DNA from: Nissolia schottii | Taxonomy: Eukaryota; Streptophyta; Magnoliopsida; Fabales; Fabaceae | Assembly: GCA_003254905.1 (NCBI GenBank) | Contig: QANU01019038.1 | Span: forward strand, 162,716-226,715 | Length of the DNA stretch: 64,000 bases | Reading direction: 5' to 3' | Made by a program: the position numbers and the translations under genes | In this document: positions 12,193 to 23,900 of the stretch, piece by piece | How the letters are laid out: each line of letters starts with the position of its first letter | How positions within the stretch are numbered: the stretch's first letter is position 1 | Notes under the pieces: generated by a model | The model's input: only the letters and a program-made list of their open reading frames with translations | The model's database searches: none | What the model was told of the DNA's origin: nothing

Positions 12193-13210
12193 TAGAGGCC
12201 ATCAGGAAGGGTCAAAATCTACAAATGGTTCCTACAAATAGCGTTAAGCCAGAGTTGGAAAAGCCACAAGGGACCACCGAACTGAAGAGCCGATGCCTTA
12301 TTTGTCTTGATGTCTACCACGGTTGAGTTTAGGGAGTCATAGAGGTTCGCCAACAGGAGCTTGGCCAGAGAAACCGGGCGGTGCCCATGTAACATGACAG
12401 CGACCTTGTAGAAACCCCCATATGTGCTTTTCATTTTATAGGAACGCGAATAGAACACCCATTCAGTCAATATTGCAGGAATGTCACATGCTCAATGTCC
12501 GAGATGGGGTTACCCTCAACCCCCATGTTGTTCTTTATGAAACCCCCATAACTCTTGTCTTCCAAATTCACCTTCCCCATAACTCTTGTCTTCCAAATTC
12601 ACCTCACACTCCACCTTAACTAGCTTCATGTGTGGAGTAATTATCTCCCCCAATGGAGATAAACCGGTGATGGCCGCCACCTCGCACAATGTCGGCCTTA
12701 CAATTGCATATGGTAAATAAAGATTGTTAGTGGAAGAGTTCCAGAATTGGTACGTCACTCCCATCATAGAACTGTCTAACTTAGGTCATATCGAAAGAGT
12801 TAAAGAAAGTCGTAGATACCGACAACCTTCCATAAATCACCTTTCCCCCCTCTAAATGATCCAACCAAGCCACAAAATCCAAATTGTTCTTCATGTTATT
12901 TCTGAACACTTTGGATTGATGGAAATGCCATGCATGTATCTCTGTTAGGCTTGCCAAAATCTTGTGCCCCCAAGATACAAGGAAAGAAAGAAGCGACCAT
13001 AGATGCATCCTCTTTGTCCATCAAGGGACCAAGATACCCATAAGTTTTCTCAAAACGAGATAAAGGAAGCATTACTTGGCTAGACCATACTTCTTAGAAT
13101 TTTGGAGAAGGGTTGGGTGCTATTTTTAGGGATTTCCCCTAAATAAGATCTGATGCAGAGGCAATGGTGGGAACTCCCTTATTAGTGGAAGAAGAAGGTG
13201 TAGTAACCAT
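12193..13210 (-). pseudogene. Plant mobile domain (aminotransferase-like) pseudogene, N-terminal piece
   Basis: Minus-strand reading from an ATG at 13210 (MVTTPSSSTNKGVP), with an early stop and later frameshifts. Recognisable blocks in order are LWSLLSFLVSWGHK and IHAWHFHQSKVFRNNMKNN (13008-12781), FWNSSTNNLYLPYAIVRPTLCEVAAITGLSPLGE (12767-12516), then WLTEWVFYSRSY, LHGHRPVSLAKLLLANLYDSL and GGPLWLFQLWLNA (12470-12219). These are hallmark segments of the plant mobile domain found in MAIL/MAIN-type proteins and in many transposon-carried copies. A 29-base tandem duplication at 12545-12602 and several stops break it. It continues at 1478-1831 after the large LTR. No other gene adjoins it, which suggests a retroelement-borne copy (inference). 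Confidence 0.8.
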
Positions 13211-13750
13211 GGAGTATGAAGAGGATTCTGAGGATGAAAATGGGAGAAGAAAGAGAAAATTTGTTTGCAAGGAAGGGATGCAGAGAATGAGAATATTTTT
13301 TAGAAATTGAAGTGATAAAGAAAAGGATTAAGGGTGAATGTTGGGGTTTTATAGTGTTGAGGAAGTTTCAAAAATTTGAAGAATACCAAATGGTGGTGCA
13401 AAATTTGGGGGGAAGTTGAAAAGATGGGTGACGTGACAGTTACATTTTCTGAGGTTTTTATTATATTTTAATGAGAAAATGAATGGTTCTAATATATGTT
13501 TCGATCCCTAAATAGAACATATGGGTCACATATGATCCCATATGACGAAGAAACTTCTTGGTCGAGCGAGATGGGTCGAAGAAATACATGCCAAGGAAGA
13601 CAAAGCGGTTTTCTAAAAAAATTAGCATAATCAACGTTAAAATGAGAGATGATATAGACAAATGGATGCCAGATGTATTGGTCGACTAAGGTAACAATTA
13701 CACTGCAGGAGAGAGAAAAATAGCTCAGAAGTAGGGTGTGATGTGACAAG
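13211..13750. other. Upstream flank of the PMD pseudogene, no gene seen
   Basis: AT-rich DNA between the pseudogene start and the family C solo LTR. Small open frames on the minus strand show no recognisable domain. Motifs such as GGTCGAC/GGTCGAGC resemble DNA at 15690-15930, so it may belong to the retroelement LTR (family B) that hosts the next insertions. Confidence 0.4.
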
Positions 13751-13755
13751 AGTAG

Positions 13756-15162
13756 TAATAGAGAGATTTTATCCCATATTTTTATACTCCATAATCAAAC
13801 ATTACATTCTAAAAATGTGTGGTTTTAATGCTTAATTAATATGTTTTACACATTATCCTCTTTTGTGAGAAATTGAGAAAAATGCAATTTAAGACATCAT
13901 TTTTTATCGTAGAAATCAAGTTATAGATATTTTTTTGTTCCTTTTTAGTAAATAAATTGCCAAGAGGATTAATGAAGATTTAAAAGAGATTGGATAAGAT
14001 ACAAATTTTAAAGAAGAGATTTGAAGAAGATTTGGATCATAAAATACAAATTTGAATTCAAATTCAAAAAGATTTAGTCAAAGATTTGCTGAGAATTTTT
14101 TAACGCTGACTTTGTCACGGATTTGTGCTAGGATGGAGGTTGAATCTTGATTTGAATTCAACTACAAAGTTGTATATCTATCTCTTAGCTTTAATTGAAA
14201 ATTTGAATCACCTTAATCCGATATCTGTAGCCGATGTTATCGCGATTTTACCAACTATTGTTTAAAAGTGCGGGATTTTCACCCACTTTGGGCCTATCCT
14301 CTATAAATAGACATCCCCTCTCAACAACTTCATACTCATCCTCCACTTTTATTTTCTGTACTTTCCCTTTTATTTTATGCACTTTAGATTTATGTTAGTA
14401 GTGCTTAGTTATTAGTTCTTCAAGAATTGTTAGAGCGCTCGCATTGACAACGCAAGCTCCCAATTATTTGCGAAGTTCTCCGTTATTTTATTCAAGTTTT
14501 GTTATTTTAATTCTTCGTTATTTTCTAATCTCTTCTTCATTATATAATTTATTTATCATGCATTTTTATCCTCCACCCATAGAGGCATAGTTTCCTTAAT
14601 ATCTTACATGCAGTAACCCTAGATTAAGATTTCATTGAAGATTCTTGCGCTTAATGTTTATTCATAATTTGTTTCACCACTAATTAGTAATATAGCGATT
14701 GCATGTTATTGGTTAGGGTTGATTCTAGATTAATAGATCTTGATGGTCGTAGGATTTGGGAACTTTTTGGGAAAACTAATTAGATCTAATTAGGTTGTGT
14801 AATTAATGCTTGGGGATTGATGATCGTAGTCTCTTAAGTGAATTGTGTGTTAGTTAGAGATTTTAACTAACAACATCTCCTTTTATGAATAATTAATTAG
14901 AGAATCAATGACAATAAATCCTTGAATCTAGATACGGCGTATGCAGGATATTGCTTTAATTACTGTTGATTTACTTTTGTTTTAATTTCCCTTTTAAAAT
15001 CAATTCAACCCCCATCCATTAATTGCACTTGGAGTTGGTTTGTAGATTGCTTCCTTAGAGACGACCTAGGTTAGCCCCTATACTACGTTTTGGGGTTTTC
15101 TTAGTTTCATAAATTATTATTTGATCACACATTGAAGTTTAACAACGTTTTAGTGTGTGACA
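13756..15162 (+). mobile_element. Family C solo LTR, second copy
   Basis: Starts TAATAGAGAG (a mutated TGATAG start) and ends GTGTGTGACA, flanked by AGTAG duplications (13751-13755, 15163-15167). It aligns over its whole length with 6784-8294 in the same orientation. A TATA box TATAAATA lies at 14302-14309 and GCATTGACAACGCAAGCTCC at about 14440. Separate perfect target duplications around each copy show that the two are independent solo LTRs, not the two ends of one element. Confidence 0.85.
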
Positions 15163-15460
15163 AGTAGTAATGATGATCTAAAAAACCCATGTCAATCACT
15201 TTTTGGGGTTTTTAATATATTTTATGGGAGAAACAGAGATCTTGGTCATAGGCTATTTTAATTAATATTTTCCTTTTTTACTCTCCCTCAAAGGAAAATA
15301 TTGGCGGCATTATTGTTATATCAAAATAATTTATGAGGAAATACAAGGCTTTTGAATAAGAGTATTTAAGTAAAATACAAGAAAATGCCAAAGATGAAAA
15401 TGACTAATGGGTTGCTTAATGTGAGATCAGATCACGTGACCCTGTCTTGATGATGTTAAC

Positions 15461-15674
15461 TGTAACACCCATACTTTCAGCTTACGCTCTAATCGTAACA
15501 CTGATTATAGGGTTGTTATCTGATCTCACATTGTTAATGGTGATTCTTATGAATTAATTGTTAAAGGTGATTCTTATGAATTAAAGGTAATAATTTAATT
15601 TTCTCACCTCCCTACTTAACCTATAATTATCTATTACGCTAATTATCTGTACAGTGAAGAAGCGGGATGTTACA
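15461..15674 (-). mobile_element. Family A solo LTR reduced to 214 bp
   Basis: Both termini are kept: TGTAACACCC at the left and GCGGGATGTTACA at the right, which is minus orientation. The flanks carry a perfect TTAAC duplication (15456-15460, 15675-15679). About 3 kb of the LTR interior is missing, so a large internal deletion followed or accompanied insertion. An imperfect direct repeat (GGTGATTCTTATGAATTA, twice) lies at 15539-15585. Confidence 0.8.
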
Positions 15675-17229
15675 TTAACCAAAGATGGTAGTCGACCTGG
15701 AAAACTCATGAGTGGAGTATATCAAAGGGCATTAGTGTCGACAAAATGAATGAATAGCGTGTAGGGCGACCCTGTGGGTACAAACCATTGATAAATAAAG
15801 GTCTAATGGTATGAAATGATCGACCAGTGTAAGGTTCGTAAAAGATAAAATCATTGAGTCGACCTTAGTGGCTATCCTATCTGAGACTTTAACAATTTGT
15901 AGAGTTGGCAATAATGGCCATTTCACGTCGTCCTATAAAGGAATGTAGTAAAAATTAATTGTTAGCGCTTCTTTTTTAAATCAAATTTGAAAGAAATGGG
16001 AATTTATTTGGAGTGCGACACAAACATATAGTGTGTAACATCCCGCTTTTCCTTAGTAAAGATTTCGTGTAATAATTTAAGATACAAGCCTTTTATTTAG
16101 AATAGAAAGTCAAGACTGCGAATTTCTCTATTGAAAATACCCATCAAGGTAATAGTTCGCGATTTCGCAAAAATTCGCTAACACCGGATTAATTACCTTT
16201 CGTCACCAAAATTTAATTATGCATCAAAGGTATCTGTAAAGAACACTTTTATGAAAATAAATTTACAAATATCTTGGATGAACTTAAATTCCTCATTACA
16301 AAAGTTAGTAGATCACAATGGTGTGATCAAAATATTTTTAGGACACCCGTACACAAACAACTAACGACCAAACACGATCAAACGCAATCAGAATTTGGTC
16401 TAGAAATTGAAGGGCACAAGTCAGCCATGATAGAAGGAAAATACACGGCCATATTTTGGCCACATGCCATGGTCAAGATTCAAAGGAAATGATGATGCAT
16501 GGTAAGTCACATAGGTGACTCACTATGATATCATCCATGACATCATAAATCAAATAAATTCTATTTAATTTTTGTTGAATTTGGAGGAAGAGGAATTGGC
16601 CCGAAGGGCCTATAAATATCCCCTTGGGCTCCTCCAAAATCTCATACATAAAGAAGAGAGTTCCAATAAACACGTTTCGTTCATACACTTTGCCGTTACC
16701 CTGTTAGAACAAAATACACAGAACCTCAATGCATAAGCCTTACCACAATTTCTTCACAGTCTTCTAACCACCTTATCCTCTTAGATTCCCCTTGATTTCC
16801 TAAAGAAAACTCTAACCTACATATCCTGGAAACTAGTCCCATAACAAGTTACGCGAGCACTCGAGGCATTAGGGCTCTAAAGGACTTCTACGCAAAGTTC
16901 TCTCTAGTAACTTGTGGACTTTATTACACGTGAGTAATCCTACCAAAATCACTTACTTAGTGATTTATGTGTGATTTATGTTATGAATATGTTGTTAATA
17001 TCGCTATGATTTGCCTGTAAACTGTTGGTGCATATCTGTGAATTAATTGGGATATGAGTATGCTTATCTATGCTTGGGGTTTTGATGGTGAAATAATGAT
17101 TTTTGGAAAGGTTTTTAAAAGATAAAAGGTTAAGTTTTGATGGAAAATATTGAGGTAAAGGTTAGGTTTTGAAAGAATCAAGAAGCATGTTTAAGAGGAC
17201 AAGCTAGGGCATGAAATTCTTGTCAGACC

Positions 17230-17360
17230 GTTGAGCGACTGAAGAAGCTTGCTGAGCCGCCTGCGTATTTCAGTGCCCCGTTGAGCGACATTGAGAAACC
17301 GTTGAGCGGCCTGGTAGCCCCAGCTGCTGAGCGAACCTCAAGGACCGCGAGCCACTGAAG
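17230..17360 (+). repeat. GAGCGGC-type motif cluster in LTR slot 1
   Basis: Six or so spaced variants of CGTTGAGCGACC/GCTGAGCGGCC within 130 bases. The same motif clusters at 32290-32445 (minus strand) in another family A copy, and once at 10082. It lies where the copies at 1832 and 47405 carry the 176-bp repeat. Confidence 0.65.
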
Positions 17361-17749
17361 AAAACCTTAAGTGTACAAAGATCCCAACAAGCACTATGGC
17401 ACCATCAGTCAGGCATAAAGGATATATATGATTAACTGTACGAATGTTATATGTTATTATTGATGCATCATGAGGAACGGGTTGTCATTAGAATGATAGG
17501 ACAACCCTAGATAACTAGATGAATGATTAGCTAAATATGACAAGTTCATAATTGAACAAAGGGAACAAGTGAAGATTTTATGAAGGTATCTGCCACAAGT
17601 AGCCCGGAACACCTTAATGATGAACATAGTTATATGACTAGGGAAATCCCCTATCTTGGTACGTCCAAGGGCCAAGTCCCTCGCCAGTCCGACAAGATGG
17701 TTTGTTAATAATATAAACACAGGTTTAGACCTGATTTAATGTTACAGAC

Positions 17750-17832
17750 AATGCGTCCCAAAGTAGTGATGTTAAAACATAATGCATCCCAAAGTAGTGA
17801 CGTTAAAACACAATACGTCCCAAAGTAGTGAT
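17750..17832 (+). repeat. Three-unit tandem array in LTR slot 2
   Basis: Three units of about 29-30 bases with core TCCCAAAGTAGTGATGT. The position between GCCAAGTCCCTC and GCGCGTAAGAGAACCCC matches arrays of different sequence in other family A copies. Confidence 0.75.
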
Positions 17833-19480
17833 GTAAAGGACCCAAAGAATGATAAAGAATAAATAAACGAGTTCATGCCTGGTCGAGTCAAAGGGTTGAC
17901 CCCTCGTCATCCCACAAGTTGGATGGTTATTCCCTATCATTGTTCAATGAAGTATGACATCGTGCATGCGTAGTTAGCTACCACTCAAGTTATAGCGCTG
18001 CCTAGTTGTCAACAATACGGAAACAGAAGTAGGTTGTAGCCGAATGGCTACGGCTACATGGGTGGAAGGACTAATGTAACAAGAAGGACGCAGCCACAGG
18101 GCGCGTAAGAGAACCCCATATTCCCTCATGCATGTTACATGTGATGTATATGATGATGATATATCTATATGATAAGGCAACGTCAAGTTACAAAGATTTC
18201 ACAAGACGACCTCTATAAGATTATGAGAATCCTAAAGTAAGTCTATAAGCTATAAGATTTCTACGAAATGATATGAATGGTTCCCTAATAATTAGGGCAA
18301 AGATTATAAGAACTCCCAAATGCCTAGTAATTAGGTAAAGGTGCTCAGGACTAGTATGAATAATAATAAGAAGTAGGGACTGTAGTATGTTGTGACATAT
18401 AAAGATTCCCTGAGCGGTCTGGATCATAACCGAAGTAATAAGAAATCCCCGACGCTAAAGGTTTCCCACTGAGAATGTGACATTCTCACCCCCACTTGTT
18501 TATGGTTCCAGGCAGATACGACCAGTTATCGACAAGGGCAAGACATCACATGACGAATGAAGGTCTCTAAGCGAGAAGACTCCCGAGGAGCAGCAAGAGT
18601 TACTCTCTTCATCTACGCATAGGACAATTATGGCGTTGAAGTTTGTTTTGGTTATATGGTCTAGATAGGCCATTAACTCTTGTGTGTACTAAATGTAATA
18701 TGTATTATTAATCATATGTGTAATCATGTACTAGACCAAGTGGTTGTATGTATATACATCATGAGATGTTTTGTACGATTATCCAATGAATTATGTATCG
18801 CCTAAGTCTTTTGGAGACTCTATCGCTTGCATTTTTATATAGATATCTTCTTGAACACGCATGACTTCTAGTTTATAAAGTGGTAAAGAAAAGGACAAGA
18901 TTTCAAAACGATCCATATTTTGGAATAAGAAATATTTTCAAAGATAAATATAGGGTCTAGAAGTAACCCAAACAAAGCAGTTAACAATCATGTGAGCATT
19001 GTTTACGACTATAGCATAAGCAGTTAGCAGAGGTGTTACATAGTGTGCGACTATTACAAAGGAACGTGCACACTTCTGAGAAGTGGTTTGCAAGATTTCC
19101 GCTGAGTGGGGCAAGGTGGACACACAGGAGCAAGTGCCAACTGCTTAGAGAACACGTGACGAACATATGCGAAAATCCTGAAGCCTATAAATAGGATGCC
19201 AGGGATGAATCAAATCGGAAGAAACACACACTTGCAAATTCTAAAATATGCATAGCGACGTCTCGAGTTTAGGAGAATGACCAAGTAATTCTCATTTACT
19301 TACTTTCTGTTCTTTCAAATTCCGTAGGATTAGTTCTTTTCTTTTCATTTCTTGTATTATTGTTGTTGTTCATCGATTTGTTTTTGTATCTTCACAATTT
19401 TTAAGTGAATTCAAAGCATTATTTATAATTTCTTTCTCTTTCCAAACTTGCATTCTCACTAAAATGGTCCAGGTTACATA

Positions 19481-20700
19481 GAAATTACATTGTAATCCTT
19501 ATCTTCCCAAGATCTTTACTTGTTTTTGTGGTGAACATTTCATAAGAGATTATAGACCAAAATTTCGATAAAACAATAAGTTACTTATCCCGCAAGACCT
19601 TTTGTCTTAGGTTCTTTTCACATAAGCGCTTCATTAAGCTATGTACTCAAAATGAGACCTAACTACATTAAATTTCGGGATCACATTGGTTAAAATACAA
19701 AGAGCTGAAACTATTTCTTAATTGAGCTCAAAACGGTAAAAAGATAAATAATTCAATAATAAACATCAATCTGTTTTGGTGAAGAACTTCTGTTTTTTTA
19801 TTAAGTTATTACTTTGAATTTTAAAGTATCGATCTCTATATGTTTTGTTCATAAAAAGTCTTCCAAAAATCTAAACTATATATTGAGTTTGGACAGAGAA
19901 AATTAAGTAATGTTACATTGTTTTAGCTCTAATTTGTTAGTTTCCTTCGTTGCAATATGAAATATGTTAGGAATTCTTAAGAGCCACATGCAACACGTAA
20001 TAGAGACAAGGAAAGAGGCAGACGGAGTGGTAGAAGAGAGAGTATTAGTAACGAAACAAGCAGAGCTTGCTTGCATCATTGGGCCCATGGGACCCACGTT
20101 ATGAACCGGGAGTGGTGAGATTATCTCTCACTGGCCAAATTAATTTCTTTAATTTCATCATGAAAACTGAAAATGGAATCTCTGTTGGGTTGTGTGGGTC
20201 CCACTCCTTAGGAGAATTAATAGGATTTTTTTTTAAGTCTGAAATTGTCACATGCTTTTTTTTTTATTTTCGAATTTTTTAAAATCGCCTTATACCATAG
20301 TGATTTCAAAAATTTACCTCACACTTTCATAATTTCTCATTCCAACCCATATATTCAGCATTTTTCTCCCCCACACCCCCTAAATGTCAAAACCCCGAAT
20401 TAATACATCACACAAGGGAAAATTAAACAGCACCTCAAATATTCAGATCATAATTGAACCTTTCAAAACCCTGGTATTGTTAGCATTAGCTCATTCTTAT
20501 CAAGAACATTTTGTCCTCTGGGTACGGAACAACAGTAACCGGTGCTTGAATTTGAAAATAAGGATGAGATGAGATGAGACGCTACGAGGCATGTGTGGTA
20601 ATAAACCCTCCTTCAATTTTGGTGGATCAGGGAAGAGATTGAACGCCAACCTCACAAGTCCAGCGCACGAGAGTGTGACTGAGAGCTTCGGGCAATAGAT
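19481..20700. other. AT-rich intergenic DNA upstream of Rubisco activase
   Basis: No gene or clear repeat border seen. Short open frames on both strands have no recognisable motif. The stretch separates the last retroelement LTR from the Rubisco activase promoter. Confidence 0.6.
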
Positions 20701-20704
20701 GTTT

Positions 20705-20714
20705 GCCACGTGGC
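20705..20714 (+). promoter_or_regulatory. G-box, likely light-responsive
   Basis: Palindrome GCCACGTGGC, 220 bases upstream of the Rubisco activase ATG and about 100 bases upstream of the TATA box. CACGTG G-boxes bound by bZIP/bHLH factors are typical of photosynthesis gene promoters. Its role here is inferred from position. Confidence 0.7.
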
Positions 20715-20805
20715 AGGCGGGTAATCTTCATTGTGTGGACGTTAACGGCCAATCCTCAGGATTGTGAATTTGTGTACACCGATCAACCCCAAAAAGGCAA
20801 CTGCC

Positions 20806-20813
20806 TATAATAA
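20806..20813 (+). promoter_or_regulatory. TATA box of Rubisco activase
   Basis: TATAATAA lies 112 bases before the ATG at 20925, implying a 5' leader of roughly 80-90 bases. A CCAAT (20749-20753) lies about 55 bases upstream. No ATG lies between this box and the chosen start that would compete in the leader. Confidence 0.7.
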
Positions 20814-20924
20814 GTCCACCACTCTGGTCACTTCAGATCCCCTCATCATAGGCTTGCGACTGCATTTGCTCAAAGCACACCCTTTTTCCCCCCTTTGCGA
20901 AGCTCTCTAGCCAGAACAACCGCC

Positions 20925-23900
20925 ATGGCTGCCTCCGTCTCCACCGTCGGGGCCGTCAACAGGACCCCAGTAAGATTCCTCTCCCACTTTGCCACACTTT
21001 ATATAAACACATAAACTCGCATGTGTCAACCACCCCTTAATTATATAAGTATATCATCAACGTTTTATATTCACTAATAGTATATGTCTATTATTAATTC
21101 ATATGTTAATTTAGTCTCTATGCTTTGTAAAAATTAGTAGCTCACAGTTGCAGGCATTTCATGTTTGTCTAGAAATACTCGTATTGGGATTTTAGGAAAT
21201 TGATAAATTGTAAGAATGAAAAAGAAGAAAATAAATATAGTAGACTCCAACTAACCGTTAAACTTGGATATTCTTTTTATTGCATTATCGATGACATTTT
21301 TCTTCGTGATGTAACGTGTTGGACACTGGAGGCCTGCGAAGGCTAACTAGGATACAGAACACAAAGGGGGTTGGTTCTAGCTTCTCAGTGTTCACAGTTC
21401 TGCTACACGTACACTAAAAACCATACACCATACATACACCTTGCACTTGTATACATAAATTTTGTGTTTTAACTCATGTAATGTTTGTGCACTTAATTAA
21501 ATATAGTTGAGAGTGTCATTCACAAGTTTGTAATGTTTGTGCACTCGTGAGAATAAAGTTTGTGCATTATTAATGGTGTATGAAATTGGGTGTACATGTA
21601 GCATTTTTTGTTTGGTGTTTGAGCTATGAACGCAGAATTAGGAGTATTGTTGAACTTTTTATCACTATGAATAGAGTTAAAAATTAGTTGCCGTGTGACG
21701 TTGCAGCTGAGCTTCAACGCACCTGGAGCCGGAGCTTCGGTTCCAAGCTCAGCCTTCATGGGAAGCAGCTTGAAGAAGGTGGCCTCAAGGCTCCCCAGCA
21801 CGAAGGTTTCCTCCGGGAGCTTCAAGATCGTCGCGGCGGAGATCGACGAGAACCAGCAGACCGACAAGGACAGGTGGAGGGGTCTGGCGTACGACATCTC
21901 AGATGACCAGCAAGACATCACAAGGGGGAAGGGCATGGTTGACTCCCTCTTCCAAGCTCCGATGGAATCGGGGACTCACTACGCAGTCATGTCCTCCTAT
22001 GAGTACCTTAGCCAGGGACTTAAAACGTGAGTGCCACACATACATGCAATTCCCAAAACCAAATATATATTTTTTCTTTTACTTTTTTAAGGTTGCCTGT
22101 CTGGTATGCAAGGCTTAACCTTGATTAATTCGGGTCGACCTGGGTTACGCACCTGGTTATGGCGGGTGAGTCTCCATAACTGCACAAGGTCTCGAACTTG
22201 GGACTTTGCTTAAGCGATATCAAGCCGCTTACCACTTGGACTAACCCCCCGTTGGTACAAAACCAAATATATATTCTCAATGTCTTGTAATAACTGTGAC
22301 TTTCATTTTTTTTTTGTATATTCATGAATTAATGTAAATTAATGTATTTACATGCAATTGTAATAGATATTATGAAATGGAGGGAATACATAATAATTTT
22401 TGCTTATGGTTTTATTATGACATGTTAATGTAAAAAAAAAAAAATTAAGTCCTGTTTTACTTATCTAATTAGAGTTGGTGATGGTTGTGTTTTAGGTACG
22501 ATCACTTGGACAACAAGTTGGACGGGTTTTACATTGCCCCAGCTTTTATGGACAAGCTTGTTGTTCACATCACCAAGAACTTCATGACCCTGCCTAACAT
22601 CAAGGCATGTAGTTAGACACACATGATTAATTCGGCGTTGATTAACTGCCCTTAAGGCTCCATTAAATTTCTCGTTCATTCATCTTAACAGGTTCCTCTC
22701 ATCCTTGGTATCTGGGGAGGCAAAGGTCAAGGGAAATCTTTCCAGTGCGAGCTTGTCTTTCGGAAGATGGGAATCAAGTGAGTTCTTGCCTGCTATACTA
22801 GAAACACCAGCCCCTCGTAAAAACGAACCCATGCTTCTACACAAATTTCAATTACTGAACCTCATGACATAGAAATCCAACTCTCAATACAACTGACGTG
22901 TTCCAAACTGGCAGTATTCCTTAAATTCATGCCATGATACAGAGTATTGCTACACGTACACCAAAAAATATACACCATAGATACACCCTATACTTATATA
23001 CATAAAGTTTGTGTTTTAATGCCTGTAATGTCTGTGCACTGAATTAAGTATAATTGAGGATATCATCTATAAGTCTGTAATGTTTGTGCACTCACGAGAA
23101 TAAAGTTTGTGCATTATTAATGGTGTATGTATAAGTGTATAAAATTGGGTGTACATGTACATGTAGGACATGGTTGGTAACAGCTTACTCTGACAAGCGT
23201 CTCAAAAAACTTTTGATACAAGCTATTTTGTTTGTTACTCAAATTAAGCCAATCTACTAACCCCCGTTTTTTGTGTGATCTTGTGAAAACTTTACAGCCC
23301 CATCATGATGAGTGCCGGAGAGTTGGAGAGCGGAAACGCCGGAGAGCCTGCGAAGCTGATCAGGCAGAGATACCGCGAGGCGGCCGACTTTATCAAGAAG
23401 GGGAAGATGTGCTGCCTCTTCATCAACGATCTCGACGCGGGGGCCGGCCGCATGGGAGGGACCACCCAATACACCGTCAACAACCAGATGGTCAACGCCA
23501 CCCTGATGAACATCGCCGACAACCCGACCAACGTGCAGCTCCCCGGCATGTACAACAAGGAGGAGAACCCCCGCGTGCCCATCATCGTCACCGGCAACGA
23601 CTTCTCGACGCTGTACGCTCCCCTCATCCGTGACGGGCGCATGGAGAAGTTCTACTGGGCCCCCACCAGGGAGGACAGGATCGGTGTCTGCAAGGGGATC
23701 TTCCGCACTGACAACGTTCCCGATGAGGATGTTGTCAAGATTGTCGACACCTTCCCTGGCCAATCCATTGGTAAGTAACTCACTACTCGGCGCATCAACT
23801 AATAACACTCAGAATTGGTTCCCTGAGCTCTAAAAGTGAGAAATTTTCACTCTTCATAAATATCTAAATTAATTTTGGATTACCTCACCTGATAACCAAA

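Larger units (their letters stand above)
16034..19040 (+). mobile_element. Family A solo LTR, 3.0 kb
   Basis: Starts TGTAACATCCCGC and ends GGTGTTACA, flanked by TAGTG duplications (16029-16033, 19041-19045). A TATA-like GGCCTATAAATATCC lies at about 16610. The landmarks are in order: GTGAGTAA-like (16930), GAGCGGC cluster (17230-17360), CATCATGAGG (17465), TCCCAAAGTAGTG array (17750-17832), GCGCGTAAGAGAACCCC (18100) and CTCACCCCCACT (18486). It is complete and uninterrupted, so it is the best reference copy of the family here. Confidence 0.9.
15163..19480 (+). mobile_element. Family B LTR, split by two family A solo LTRs
   Basis: Bases 15168-15260 match the start of the LTR at 53140 (TTTTTGGGGTTTTTAATATAT and surrounding bases). 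After the inserts are removed it continues to a TATA box in CCTATAAATAGGATGCC (19182) and a stretch near 19440-19470 (CATTCTCACTAAAATGGTCC) similar to 47040-47060. It therefore looks like a solo or partial LTR of the gag-bearing element found at 46-54 kb. The exact right border is not resolved. Confidence 0.55.

Noticed and set aside
6784..15162. Family C LTRs at 6784 and 13756 as the two ends of one 8.4-kb element
   Set aside because: Each has its own perfect but different target duplication (ATGAC and AGTAG), so they are separate solo LTRs.
21520..21936. A 138-residue minus-strand protein overlapping RCA exon 2
   Set aside because: Antisense shadow of exon 2 and the MITE; no known domain.
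22100..22260. A tRNA gene in the Rubisco activase intron
   Set aside because: A and B boxes are present but no cloverleaf with an acceptor stem can be drawn; the 17-bp duplication and A-rich tail show a SINE.
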